Positions 7,868-17,065 of a stretch of DNA of 18,280 nucleotides are shown here, piece by piece. Within the stretch, counting starts at the first letter, position 1. Each line of letters starts with the position of its first letter. This DNA comes from Willaertia magna. Taxonomy: Eukaryota; Heterolobosea; Eutetramitea; Acrasida; Naegleriidae. The DNA lies in NCBI GenBank assembly GCA_902984215.1, contig CADWAF010001014.1, forward strand, positions 1 through 18,280. Direction: 5' to 3'. The position numbers were made by a program, and so were the translations under genes. The notes under the pieces were generated by a model that saw only the letters and a program-made list of their open reading frames with translations, ran no database searches and was not told the DNA's origin.

Positions 7868-10577
7868 ATGAATCCGCTGAAGAATTATATATTACAAGGA
7901 AAGTTTAATATAGATTTAGATGAGGTTGATGCTGTTATGGAATCGGAAGTAAAAACAATAAATTCTAAAGTGAATAAACAAACTTCAGAATTGGAAAGAA
8001 CTCAAAAACGAACGGCAAGTCAACAATTATTATTTAATGATGGCTTAAATACTCCAAGATTTGAAGAACCTGAAGAAGATAAGGTTTATAGAAAAAAACC
8101 TCAGAAATCTACACCACAACAATCAAAAAACATTGATATCTCAGATGAAGAGAAATATTTATCTGGTGTTACTAGTCTTGAGGATATTTTCCGTTCGCCT
8201 AGAGTTAATGCTGGGAGGAAAACTACTAGTTCTCCAAATATAAATGATTTTCAATCTTCTCCTATATCATCTACTACTAATGAGAAGATTCGTTCACTTC
8301 CGTGGTTGAAAACATTAATTTCTACACTATATGAGTATGCTAATGGTTTATTTGAGAAAAAGAAAGATGATATTTTAAAAGAGAACTATACAGTAGCCTT
8401 AATAGTGTACACTATTATGCAAACAAGATTTGGTTTAAAATCTGTGACAGATATGAATTGGTATGATATGATTAAGGCAACAAAAACTTATTGCAAGATA
8501 AATTGGGAAGTGTTAATGTTTTACAAATTTTTAAGTGGGGAATATCCATTGAAATCATTTTTCTTATATATAAACTCCAAAAGTGCGTTGCTTGAAAATG
8601 GAGAAGATTTAGATGAAGGGCAATGGAAGATATTACAAGAATTGAATCAAAATGAATCTCTTAATTTTAGTACAATTAAAAATTTACAAGAAACACGTTT
8701 AAAATCTCAATCACAAAAGGAAGAAATTAAGGACAAACTATCTAATTATGATATTAGTACAAATAATAATAAATGGAAAAGTAAACAAAAAGATGGTTAT
8801 GATACACCAACTAACACACGAAATTTTCGTGATAATAAAAAAGATGAGGATGAAGATCCACCTAGAATTCAAAGTCGTTATATTAGTTTAACAGATGCCT
8901 CAAAGGCATTTGTAGCCTTAGCTGATTTAAATTTAATTAAAACAAAGGATTTCATTGGATTGTATAGACCAGAAGAAATAAGTAATCACTATTCATTATT
9001 AGAAAATGAAATAACAGAATTTATCAAAAAGAGATTTAAACGATTTTTATTGAAAGAAACAAAGTAAGTGCTTTTTGACAATTAATTATTAATAATTCAT
9101 AAAATTAAGTGACGGATTATCTGTACCTCTTTCAGAGTTATTAGGGTATTTTATAAGTGTAAGACGAACAACGGTTAGCAAAATATTAGAGGAATTAAAT
9201 AACTTTGTAGAGGGAGAAGAAGAATATAACCACATTGTACAAGTTTCTCCAATCTATACCAAGAAATCACCACAAATACAAAATATTAATACATCTGACA
9301 CTGGATCATTAATTTTAGATAAACTTAATGAATTAGCTAATGATGATATTGTTGATTTTGAATTTACTGAATTTACACCTAGTCCTATTAAAACTTCAAC
9401 TACTCTGACAAGAAAAGTAAATTTGGAAAAAACAGAAACTAAGTTGACTGACTTTGGTACTAGCAACAATAATACCATTAATAATAACAATAATATTAGC
9501 AAGGTGGAGTCAATTGAGAAGGACATTAATACTAATATTTCTACAATCAACAATAACAAAAGTGAAATTTCTCAATTTTGTGATTTAACTTCATATGATT
9601 GTATTAAGATTATTTCTCACTATAAAGATGAGCTCAAAAGAGTAGAAGACAAACACGAAGTAATAGAGTTTTTAGATAAATTAAAAGAAGATGTAGAGAA
9701 AATTATTACTTCTTTTTCTGGAAAATCTAGTTCTGAAGCCACAATAGTATTTTTACTTTTAGAGGATTTGCTTGAAGAAGTTATCGATTCCCTTAAAAAA
9801 CTCTTTAAAAACAACGAATATTCCCAACAAGTTTTGGGTTGGATGGATAAGTTGCACAATTTCACCAAAGAGCCCTCAACTCCAACAATCTCCCCAAACA
9901 ATATGTCAGAAGGACATAAACTCGAAGAATATGTCAAGAATAATGACAATGAAACTGTTGATAAAGAAATAAGTGAGGAAGAAACTGAAAAAATAGAGAG
10001 TGACAATACCTCACAATCTCAACTATTAGATGTCAGAGTACCTGAAAGTGTAGTTTCGGAAAATCTTGATACTGAAAATAAGCCTTTGGTTAGTGTAGAA
10101 ACAACAAAGGAAGAGATTCAAATTACGGTTGATGATTTCAGTGCAAATATTTCTGTTAATTCTGCAGAACCTATGTCCCTAAATACTTCCCTCGACCTAA
10201 TAGCTAACAGTTCTTTTGAGGATATTACTGGCCTTCAAGAATATTCCCCAAATACACAAAGAAGAATGTTAGAAAACAAGGAAGTCCAAACAGATAAGAA
10301 TACAGTATTTCCTCTTCCTATTATTACAAAAAGCCCAACATCAATTGAAAAAAGCACATCCCCAATATCAGAATTGGAGGCGAATGTAAGTAATGAAACA
10401 GATTACATAGAAATTGAAGTAAGCGATGACGAAGTTGACAATACATTTATTACAGACATAGAATGCAACTGGGATGAAGTATTTAAAGACGAAAGAGCAA
10501 AATTTGAACTGTTGCAAATGGTAGAACAAGCCAGAGAAGAGCAAGAATTCAAGTGGAAACTCTTGAGGAAACTTTAA
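7868..10577 (+). CDS. Large protein of unknown function with helical and disordered regions
   Basis: I do not recognise this gene by name. Two exons, 7868-9063 and 9110-10577, are separated by a 46-bp intron (GTAAGT to AAG). The phase matches: the last codon of exon 1 is AA|T. The product is 887 aa. Residues 1-140 are polar and Ser/Pro-rich. Residues ~142-235 form a compact hydrophobic helical block (SLPWLKTLISTLYEYANGLF; VALIVYTIMQTRFGLKSV; VLMFYKFLSGEYPLKSFFLY) that looks like a conserved domain. A second helical block spans ~345-445, across the exon join. After an Asn-rich linker there is another charged helical region (~555-640), and the rest is acidic and disordered. KEVQTD at 789-794 resembles a dynein light chain LC8-binding motif, which would fit a cytoskeletal or ciliary protein, but this is weak. 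It lies 55 bp upstream of PPCS on the same strand. Confidence 0.72.
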
Positions 10578-10632
10578 ATAACAACAATGCTATAAATAAA
10601 AAGAGACAACAGAATTAATTTTAAAAATTAAG

Positions 10633-11718
10633 ATGAGTGAAAGAAAGGAAGATATTGAAAACTTTGTAAATACCTATGAACAACTTATCGGAACGAAAGT
10701 ACAACCTAAGAAAGAAGAAATTCTAAAGTTTGTTGCATTTCATGAAACTAAAGAAACAGATGATCGAGTACCAAAATATGTTTTCATTACAAGTGGAAGA
10801 ATGAACGTACCTTTAGAGAAAAATACTGTCCGCTTCATCTCTAACTTTAGTACAGGTAAACGTGGAGCAAATTCTGCAGAAGAATTTCTTAAGCTAGGAT
10901 ATCGTGTTATCTTTATCCATCATGAAAGTGCATTACGTCCATTCCAATTTACTCAAAACCTATCTTTAGATGATTTCGAACTCTCTATCGGAGAAGATGA
11001 AGAAGAAAATAAAACAAAGATAAAATTTGAATCATCTAATGAAAGATTAATAGAGATTATTAAACACCACAAAATTATTAAGGAAAAACAATTATTATTA
11101 GAAATTACTTATGATACATTATTTGAATACATGTTATTATTAGCCTTCGTATGTAAGGATGTTATGAAAGATTTAGGTAAAAGATCAATGCTTTATGCAG
11201 CAGCTGCAGTTTCTGATTTTTATATACCAGCTGAAGAAATGGTAAGTTTATTTACAAAATAATAATTTTACAAAATAATTATAGAGTGAACATAAAATAC
11301 AATCCAGAAATGTTGAAAATTCCTTTTTAGAGTTAAAATTAAAACAAACACCAAAAATGTTAAAATTAGTGAAAAGTGAATATTGTCCAAATGCTTTTAT
11401 TGTTACTTTTAAATTAGAAAGTGATCCAAAAATTATTAATGAAAAAGTTCACCAAGCAATTAAGAATGTAAGTTTTGTTATTATTTAATTATTGTAATAT
11501 ATTGTAAACTATTTAAATAGTATCAAATGGATATTGTTTTATCTAATATTTTATCAACTAGAGATGATTGTATTTATATTCATGAAAAGAAGAATTTTAA
11601 ATTAGAACATACATATGAAAGTGGATTTAAAATTGAAAGACAAGATGAAAAGACAATTGAAGCACAATTAATTCCAATTCTATCTGATAAACATGATGAA
11701 TATATTTCTAATCATTAA
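10633..11718 (+). CDS. PPCS: Phosphopantothenate-cysteine ligase (eukaryotic type)
   Basis: Second step of coenzyme A synthesis after pantothenate kinase: joins cysteine to 4'-phosphopantothenate using a nucleoside triphosphate. Three exons, 10633-11241, 11285-11467 and 11521-11718, both introns starting GTAAGT and both in phase 0, encode 329 aa, near the ~311 aa of human PPCS. Signatures: [20 protein letters not shown] (51-70), [20 protein letters not shown] (71-90), the block [19 protein letters not shown] ending exon 1, which continues across the join as SEHKIQSR, then PKMLKLV and [11 protein letters not shown] in exon 2 and the [11 protein letters not shown] stretch in exon 3. The family block (AAVSDFY ... 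MxEHKIQS) is rebuilt exactly by splicing, which fixes the first acceptor at 11284 rather than 11286. The neighbouring CH-domain gene converges with only 2 bp between the stop codons. Confidence 0.95.
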
Positions 11719-11720
11719 AA

Positions 11721-12884
11721 TTACAATAATAAATTTTCACTCATTAACATTGCCATTTGTTTTAAATATAATAAACAACCAATAATTGTTTTAATATTCT
11801 TTTCTTCTTTTAAATCTTGATAAGTAAATAATAAAGATTCTTTCATAAATAATAATTTACATGATCTAATAAAGGAATCTATATTACTTGATTCTTCCCA
11901 AATATTTTTACTATGAATTGAAATATTTTGTATTATTATATCATTATAATTTTTAAATAAAATATTAATTAATTGACATAAAATTACACCTGATTTTAAA
12001 TTTTGATAAAATGTTAAATTATTTTGAAATTTAATTTTTGTAATATTTTCAATCCATTGTTGTAATTCTAATTCACATTGTTTAATATCCATTTCTGATA
12101 TTTCTTTAATATTATTTGGATTATTATTAATCTCTATATTATTATTATTGACAGTTGTTGATGTAGTTTGATTATTGTCAACTAATGACATTGTTGTTGG
12201 TTCAAATAATTTTGCAGTAATAATTTTTTGACGATAACTTCTCGGCGTTTGAAAACTAAAACTTTTTCTTCTTTGAATTTCATGATTTAATTCTAATGCT
12301 TTTAAATTTGGAATTGAATATTTATTATTTAAATTATTATTTAAATTGTTATTATGATGAATAAAAGATTGTTGTTTCTTTAATTCATTAGTTTTTTCTT
12401 CTTGTTGTTGCGTTCTTAATGTTTTATGTAATTGATGATTCGGTATTAAACTATTATATTGTTCTACTACTTCTACTTGTTCTTCTTCTTCTTCTTCCTT
12501 ATTATTATTGACACTCTTGTTATTAACATTCTTATTATCCACCTTTTGATTTGTTGACATTTGATTATTATTGACATTTTGAATAATAATTTGATTTAAA
12601 ATAATTTCCTTTTGTTTCACAATTTGATTTTCTAAATTTTCAACATGTTGTAACAATTGATTTGTAGTTTGATTTAAAATTGTTTTTAATTGTTCATTTT
12701 CTTTTTTTAAATTTAAAATTTCATTTTCATAAAAATTTATTAAATTTAAAAATTGTTTTTCAATTTCCGTACAATGAATATTCATATTTTGAAGAATTTT
12801 ATTATTTTCTTCTAAAGATTTATTATTTTTATTGTTATGTTTATTATTCTGATTGCTGACACTTTCAATAATTAAAGTTTCCAT
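11721..12884 (-). CDS. Coiled-coil protein with C-terminal calponin-homology (CH) domain
   Basis: Likely cytoskeleton-associated, binding actin or microtubules. Single exon, 387 aa. Residues ~20-105 form a coiled coil (FYENEILNLKKENEQLKTIL and following heptads). Residues 105-265 are low complexity, with Asn runs, a Glu run at 130-135, and a basic RRKSFSFQTPRSYRQK stretch (205-220) that resembles a kinase target site. Residues ~270-376 read as a CH domain: ELELQQWIENITKI, FYQNLKSGVILCQLINILF (292-310; family block LxxGVxLCxLIN), the NIDSFIRSCKLLF helix (334-346), LFTYQDLKEEKNIKTIIGCL (352-371; family block FxxxDLxExKNxxxVhxCL) and a closing LYLKQ. A single CH domain at the C-terminus suggests microtubule or signalling roles rather than the tandem actin-binding type; this is inference. 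The promoter lies in 12885-12977 or beyond. Confidence 0.85.
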   Translation of the reverse strand: METLIIESVSNQNNKHNNKNNKSLEENNKILQNMNIHCTEIEKQFLNLINFYENEILNLKKENEQLKTILNQTTNQLLQHVENLENQIVKQKEIILNQIIIQNVNNNQMSTNQKVDNKNVNNKSVNNNKEEEEEEQVEVVEQYNSLIPNHQLHKTLRTQQQEEKTNELKKQQSFIHHNNNLNNNLNNKYSIPNLKALELNHEIQRRKSFSFQTPRSYRQKIITAKLFEPTTMSLVDNNQTTSTTVNNNNIEINNNPNNIKEISEMDIKQCELELQQWIENITKIKFQNNLTFYQNLKSGVILCQLINILFKNYNDIIIQNISIHSKNIWEESSNIDSFIRSCKLLFMKESLLFTYQDLKEEKNIKTIIGCLLYLKQMAMLMSENLLL

Positions 12885-12977
12885 TTTTTTTTTTAATTTT
12901 TTTTAAATTGACGGGAAAAAGAGACATTTGAAAAGTTGTTTACAATTTTTTAAATAAGACAAAGTATAAAATAATAA

Positions 12978-14246
12978 TTAATTATTTATTATTATTAAAA
13001 TATCTGAATTATTATAATTATTTACAATCTTTTCTTTTAAACAATTAAAAAATCTTTTCATTTCTTTAGATTCTTCTCTTTTAATAAAAAAAACACAAAA
13101 TCCAACACAAAATATATTCCATTCTTTTCCTTTTAATAAATAACTATTATTAACACTGTTATTATCATTTATCAATTGTGGTATCTTTAAAAGATCAATT
13201 TCTTTACCAAAATGTGAACCACATTGATAAATGTCACTTGTCTTTTCATTAAGAAAATAGGTAAAGTTGGCACTTGCAGAGATTTTAAATTTATTATTTA
13301 ATTGATTATTAAACGTATTTAATCTTGTTGGTGTTAAAATATAATGTTGTTCTTGTATTTCTTGTAAAATACCTAATTGATTTAAATCATTTAAACCACA
13401 AACATAAATATCTAAATTTTTTGTAATAAAAAAAGAAGTATAATTAGAACAAGTAATTGATTCAATTAAAATATTATTTTTTGTAAAGTAAGGTATTAAT
13501 TTAGGTGAAGATTGTATCTCAGTTGAAGGTTTTTGTAAACAACCACAAAATGAAGATAAACCAAATGAATAAACCTTATTAAAATTAGTTAAAATCATTG
13601 TATGAGATATTCCTCCTTCAATTTGTATAATTCTTTCCTTAAAAGGTAAATCTATAATTTGATTTAATTGAAATTTACTTCCAATTGAATTAATGCCAAG
13701 TTGACCATAATGATTCTCACCACAACAAAATAGTTTATTTAAATTTGTTAAAAAGAATGAACGTTTACCAATTGCTTTAATTAATTTAATATTATAATTT
13801 TGTAAAAAATTACAAATTATTGGAATATAAATTGAATCTCTAAATGAAAGACCTAATTGACCTTCATCACTACTTCCAGTAACATAAACTTTACCTAATT
13901 TAGTTAAAAATAAACAATGTTTTGTACCACAACTAATTTGTATAATTTTATCTTTATGTAATTCAGTTTCAAAAAAATTTAATTTTGTAATTTCTTTTAC
14001 AATACTTTTTGTTTCACCAATTCCTAACTGTCCAAATTCATTATTTCCACAAACGTAAATGTGATGTTGATTTGTTAAAATTATTGTTGAAACTGATGAT
14101 CCACTAATAGATTGAATATATTCATTGTTATTTAGAAAGGAAGAGGTATCTAGTAGTGTAAAATCCATTCTATCTACATTATCACCTAATCCTAATTGAT
14201 AATTGACATTTTTACCTTTGACAAGTGCATGGTTTTGAAAAAACAT
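12978..14246 (-). CDS. RCC1-repeat (beta-propeller) protein
   Basis: Seven-bladed propeller protein of the RCC1 superfamily. Single exon, 422 aa. Repeat signatures of the type CGxNxxGQLGxG recur every ~50-60 residues: GKNVNYQLGLGD (11-22), VCGNNEFGQLGIGE (65-78), VTGSSDEGQLGLS (122-134), CCGENHYGQLGI (174-185), a degenerate SFGLSSFCG (227-235), VCGLNDLNQLGI (282-293) and QCGSHFG (341-347). Between them lie the alternating IxQIxCGxxHxhhLT strands, such as IIQISCGTKHCLFLT (101-115). Blade 5 and blade 7 are weak. No BTB, HECT or kinase domain follows, only a basic tail of ~40 aa. True Ran guanine-exchange activity cannot be assumed; many protist RCC1 proteins have other roles. The first Met at 14246 is the only candidate before the first blade. 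Confidence 0.92.
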   Translation of the reverse strand: MFFQNHALVKGKNVNYQLGLGDNVDRMDFTLLDTSSFLNNNEYIQSISGSSVSTIILTNQHHIYVCGNNEFGQLGIGETKSIVKEITKLNFFETELHKDKIIQISCGTKHCLFLTKLGKVYVTGSSDEGQLGLSFRDSIYIPIICNFLQNYNIKLIKAIGKRSFFLTNLNKLFCCGENHYGQLGINSIGSKFQLNQIIDLPFKERIIQIEGGISHTMILTNFNKVYSFGLSSFCGCLQKPSTEIQSSPKLIPYFTKNNILIESITCSNYTSFFITKNLDIYVCGLNDLNQLGILQEIQEQHYILTPTRLNTFNNQLNNKFKISASANFTYFLNEKTSDIYQCGSHFGKEIDLLKIPQLINDNNSVNNSYLLKGKEWNIFCVGFCVFFIKREESKEMKRFFNCLKEKIVNNYNNSDILIIINN

Positions 14247-14389
14247 TTTTTTTGATTTCGTTTATTGTTTTTCATTCTGCTATCATCACATTGTCAATCA
14301 CTATTGTCATTATGATCCTTATGAAGAAAGAACAAACAGTAAAGTATTAAACAAACATCATCTTCTCGTTTGAAATGACATTGTGTTTA

Positions 14390-15367
14390 TTAATTTAATG
14401 AAATTCTATCTTCAATAAAGTAAAAACCATCTTGTTCGAAAGGAGGTTTCATTCTACAAAGTAAAACTTCTTTAACAATTTCTGAACTATCATCTAATAC
14501 AACATTTGTTGAAAAAGCCTTCGTTTCTAACATTTCTAATTTCATTTCATCTTGTTTACCAAACCATGTTAACTTTTCATATTCATAAACATATTCCGGT
14601 AAATTTCTTAAGGCATCTTTACCTCTAACTTGACTTGTCTTTAATAATGTACAATGTAATTGATCATTAACCTTCTTATCTACTTTAATACCCTTTTCCT
14701 TTAATTTCAAATGAATAATCTTACTCATCTCCTTAAATATTACAGAAGTAATCTCATTAGGGAAGATTGGTTCTGTATAAACTACTCTTCCTAAACTTCT
14801 AGTGGAATCTCTAAAAGTATGTACACCTTGAAGGCTAAAGTAAATAGGTTGATCTTTTAATTGTTGTTTTATCATATTAGATATTTCAACGCCACATTCT
14901 TGAAATACTTGTTTCGTTAATTCTAATTCTTCTTTCTCACCACAATTAAGTACAAACAATGTAAGATGCATTCTTGAATTTTCAATTTGATAATCCTCCA
15001 ACTTAAATACCTTATTTTCATTATTATTATTACTGTAAGAAGAAGATGTAATGGAAGATGCAGACAGTGAAGAAATATTTTGCTTCAAACCTTGTTGTAG
15101 ATTTTTTGTTAAGCCTTGTTGTTTACTGTTATGATGTTCCAATAAATTCTTTTGCCATTTCATAATATCGGAAAGAATAGTTGGCGCGTTAATTCTTACG
15201 GCAAAAAAGTGAGTTGGTCTTGTTGATTGTTCTTCTCCTTCTCTTCCTTCTTGTTTTCTATTGTAATTATTTCCACCTTGTCTGTTATTATTGTAATTAT
15301 CGTTTCTGTTATTATAAGTTCCTCTACCTCTTCCTCTGCCTCTTCCACCTCTAAAATTATTGTATTC
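14390..15367 (-). CDS. 2H phosphoesterase (AKAP7/ASCC1-like) with N-terminal RGG box; 5' end unresolved
   Basis: RNA-processing type phosphoesterase of the LigT/2H superfamily. The first ATG-started frame runs from 15163, but the frame stays open to 15367 and clearly codes. Just upstream of that Met it reads [19 protein letters not shown], the start of the AKAP7-type domain (PNYFhAhxI). Further upstream is an RGG/RG box, [12 protein letters not shown] (15355-15320), then an Asn/Arg/Gly-rich stretch. Counted from Met at 15163, the two catalytic motifs are H66-L-T (MHLTLFVL) and H170-C-T (LHCTLLKT), about 104 residues apart, with VHTFRD between them. A Ser/Asn-rich insert (30-50) precedes the first motif. 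The frame is closed by TGA at 15370-15368 with no ATG before it; the next in-frame ATG is at 15403, beyond that stop. So the true start needs an upstream exon, a non-AUG start or a sequence correction. Confidence 0.85.
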   Translation of the reverse strand, partial: EYNNFRGGRGRGRGRGTYNNRNDNYNNNRQGGNNYNRKQEGREGEEQSTRPTHFFAVRINAPTILSDIMKWQKNLLEHHNSKQQGLTKNLQQGLKQNISSLSASSITSSSYSNNNNENKVFKLEDYQIENSRMHLTLFVLNCGEKEELELTKQVFQECGVEISNMIKQQLKDQPIYFSLQGVHTFRDSTRSLGRVVYTEPIFPNEITSVIFKEMSKIIHLKLKEKGIKVDKKVNDQLHCTLLKTSQVRGKDALRNLPEYVYEYEKLTWFGKQDEMKLEMLETKAFSTNVVLDDSSEIVKEVLLCRMKPPFEQDGFYFIEDRISLN

Positions 15368-16320
15368 TCATTGAAAATCCTCAAAGATTTGTTTTATTTC
15401 CATTACAATACCCAAAAGTATGGGAAATGTATAAAAAAGCAATGGCCAGTTTCTGGACTGTAGAAGAAGTTGATTTACATTATGATATTCAACAATGGAC
15501 GATGCTTAATAACAATGAACAACATTTTATAAAGAATGTACTGGCTTTCTTTGCTGCGAGTGATGGTATTGTTAATGAAAATATAGCTCAACAATTTATG
15601 ACAGAATTACAAATCCCTGAAGCAAGATGTTTTTATGGTTTTCAAATTGCAATTGAAAATATTCATAGTGAGATGTATTCCACTTTAATAGAGACATATA
15701 TTAAGGACAGTAAGGAAAGAAATAGATTATTTAATGCTATTGAAACGGTACCTTCTGTGCAAAAGAAAGCACAATGGGCTTTAAAGTGGATTAATAATGA
15801 AAATTTATTTGCTGAAAGGTTATTAGCATTTGCTTGTGTGGAGGGAATATTCTTTTCTGGTTCTTTTTGTTCTATATTTTGGTTAAAGAAGAGAGGGTTG
15901 ATGCCTGGTTTAACTTTTAGTAATGAATTAATTTCTAGGGATGAAGGATTACACACTGATTTTGCTTGTTTAATTTATTCTATGCTTAAACATACTAAAT
16001 TACCACAAAGTGTAGTTCATGCATTGATAAGTGAAGCAGTTGACATTGAAAAAGAATTTATTACTGAATCGTTGCCAGTTGATTTAATTGGGATGAATTG
16101 TAGATTAATGCAACAATATATTGAGTTTGTTGCAGATAGATTATTAATGACATTAGGTTATGAGAAATTATATTTTGCAGCCAATCCATTTGATTGGATG
16201 ACAATGATATCTGTGTCTGGTAAAACGAACTTTTTTGAGAAGAGAGTTGGTGAATATGCTAAGGCAAATGTGATGTCAACAAGAAAAGAAAAGATTTTGA
16301 CTATTGGTGATAACTTTTAA
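15364..16320 (+). CDS. RNR2: Ribonucleoside-diphosphate reductase small subunit (R2, class Ia); 5' end unresolved
   Basis: Makes the diiron-tyrosyl radical cofactor that the large subunit uses to reduce ribonucleotides for DNA synthesis. Numbered from the first ATG (15427, [10 protein letters not shown]), the iron ligands are Asp46, Glu77, His80, Glu139, Glu173 and His176, with radical Tyr84. Spacing equals human R2 apart from one residue deleted before Glu139. Family blocks: [61 protein letters not shown] and [15 protein letters not shown]; the last residue is Phe, as in the R1-binding tail. Upstream of 15427 the frame continues with conserved family sequence ([20 protein letters not shown], from 15364), so the ATG at 15427 is probably not the start. 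The frame is closed by TAA at 15352-15354 with no ATG or acceptor AG in between. Its left end overlaps the left-pointing 2H gene frame. Confidence 0.93.
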   Translation: MLIENPQRFVLFPLQYPKVWEMYKKAMASFWTVEEVDLHYDIQQWTMLNNNEQHFIKNVLAFFAASDGIVNENIAQQFMTELQIPEARCFYGFQIAIENIHSEMYSTLIETYIKDSKERNRLFNAIETVPSVQKKAQWALKWINNENLFAERLLAFACVEGIFFSGSFCSIFWLKKRGLMPGLTFSNELISRDEGLHTDFACLIYSMLKHTKLPQSVVHALISEAVDIEKEFITESLPVDLIGMNCRLMQQYIEFVADRLLMTLGYEKLYFAANPFDWMTMISVSGKTNFFEKRVGEYAKANVMSTRKEKILTIGDNF

Positions 16321-16499
16321 GCAGTCAAATTTGCCTAATTGCACACTTTTTGTAATATTAAATTATAAATAAATTGTAAACATTAAATTTTTGAAACTAT
16401 TGTTTTTGTTACATCAACAGAAGATTAAACAACACCCCAAGAAAGATAAAGCAATAAGTGCAAGCAATGTGAAAACGATATCGCTGTTGGAAGAAAAAA

Positions 16500-16991
16500 A
16501 TGGATAAAAATCTATTGTACGAAAAGTGTGTTTTAGAAATTAAAAGTGTTGTGGAAGAAGAAAATAATTTTATTGCCAACATGGCCAATTGTACTTCACT
16601 TTTTTATCACGAATTTATTGAAAATAAATATCCAATCAATTGGTTTGGATTTTACCTTTTAAATAAAGAAAAAACTGAATTGACCTTGGGTCCATTCCAC
16701 GGTAAATTAGCTTGCACAAGAATTAAAGTCGGAAAAGGTGTTTGTGGAACTTGTGTTGAAAGAAAATCAATAATTGTTGTTCCTGATGTACATAAATTTA
16801 AAGGTCACATTGCTTGTGACAGTGCTAGTAATAGTGAGATTTGTGTTCCTCTTTTTAAAGGTGATGAGATAATTGGTTTAATTGATGTTGATTCAACTGA
16901 GTTTAATCAATTTAGTGAAGAAATTGATGGAAAATATTTGAGACAAGTGGCAGAAATAATTGCTAATGCAAGTGATTTAAGTAATTTTTAA
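16500..16991 (+). CDS. fRMsr: Free methionine-(R)-sulfoxide reductase (GAF domain)
   Basis: Reduces free L-methionine-(R)-sulfoxide as part of oxidative damage repair, in the cytosol. Single exon, 163 aa, the usual length. It is one GAF domain. Signatures: NWFGFYLLN (47-55), LTLGPFHGKLACTRIKVGKG (61-80), GVCGTCVERK (80-89), PDVHKFKGHIACDSASNSE (95-113) and VPLFKGDEIIGLIDVDS (116-132). The three catalytic-site cysteines are present, Cys72, Cys82 and Cys106, with spacing 10 and 24 identical to Cys84, Cys94 and Cys118 of the E. coli enzyme. The ATG at 16500 sits after an A-rich leader. No targeting sequence is seen. The family is widespread in bacteria and single-celled eukaryotes and lost in animals; this copy has the same base composition as its neighbours, so there is no sign of recent transfer. 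Confidence 0.96.
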   Translation: MDKNLLYEKCVLEIKSVVEEENNFIANMANCTSLFYHEFIENKYPINWFGFYLLNKEKTELTLGPFHGKLACTRIKVGKGVCGTCVERKSIIVVPDVHKFKGHIACDSASNSEICVPLFKGDEIIGLIDVDSTEFNQFSEEIDGKYLRQVAEIIANASDLSNF

Positions 16992-17065
16992 AAAGATTAT
17001 AAAGCTAAATAAATTGTTAAAAACAAATTTGTATTTACAATAATTGTAAAGATTACAAAAATTCC

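Noticed and set aside
9254..9559. Leu/Val-rich minus-strand open frame
   Set aside because: It is antisense to Asn-rich exon 2 of the large unknown gene, which continues in phase across it.
15355..15386. Ordinary intron ending at AG 15385-15386 as the first R2 acceptor
   Set aside because: The supposed intron would encode the family block ILIENPQ by chance, which is very unlikely; coding sequence here is the better reading.
15367..15403. ATG at 15403 as the start of the 2H gene, in frame with the RGG box
   Set aside because: An in-frame TGA at 15370-15368 lies between, and the segment is antisense to conserved R2 coding sequence. I therefore treat it as chance unless readthrough or an error is shown.
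15227..15463. Plus-strand Ser-rich open frame
   Set aside because: It is the reverse reading of the RGG-rich 2H exon followed by an out-of-frame reading of R2.
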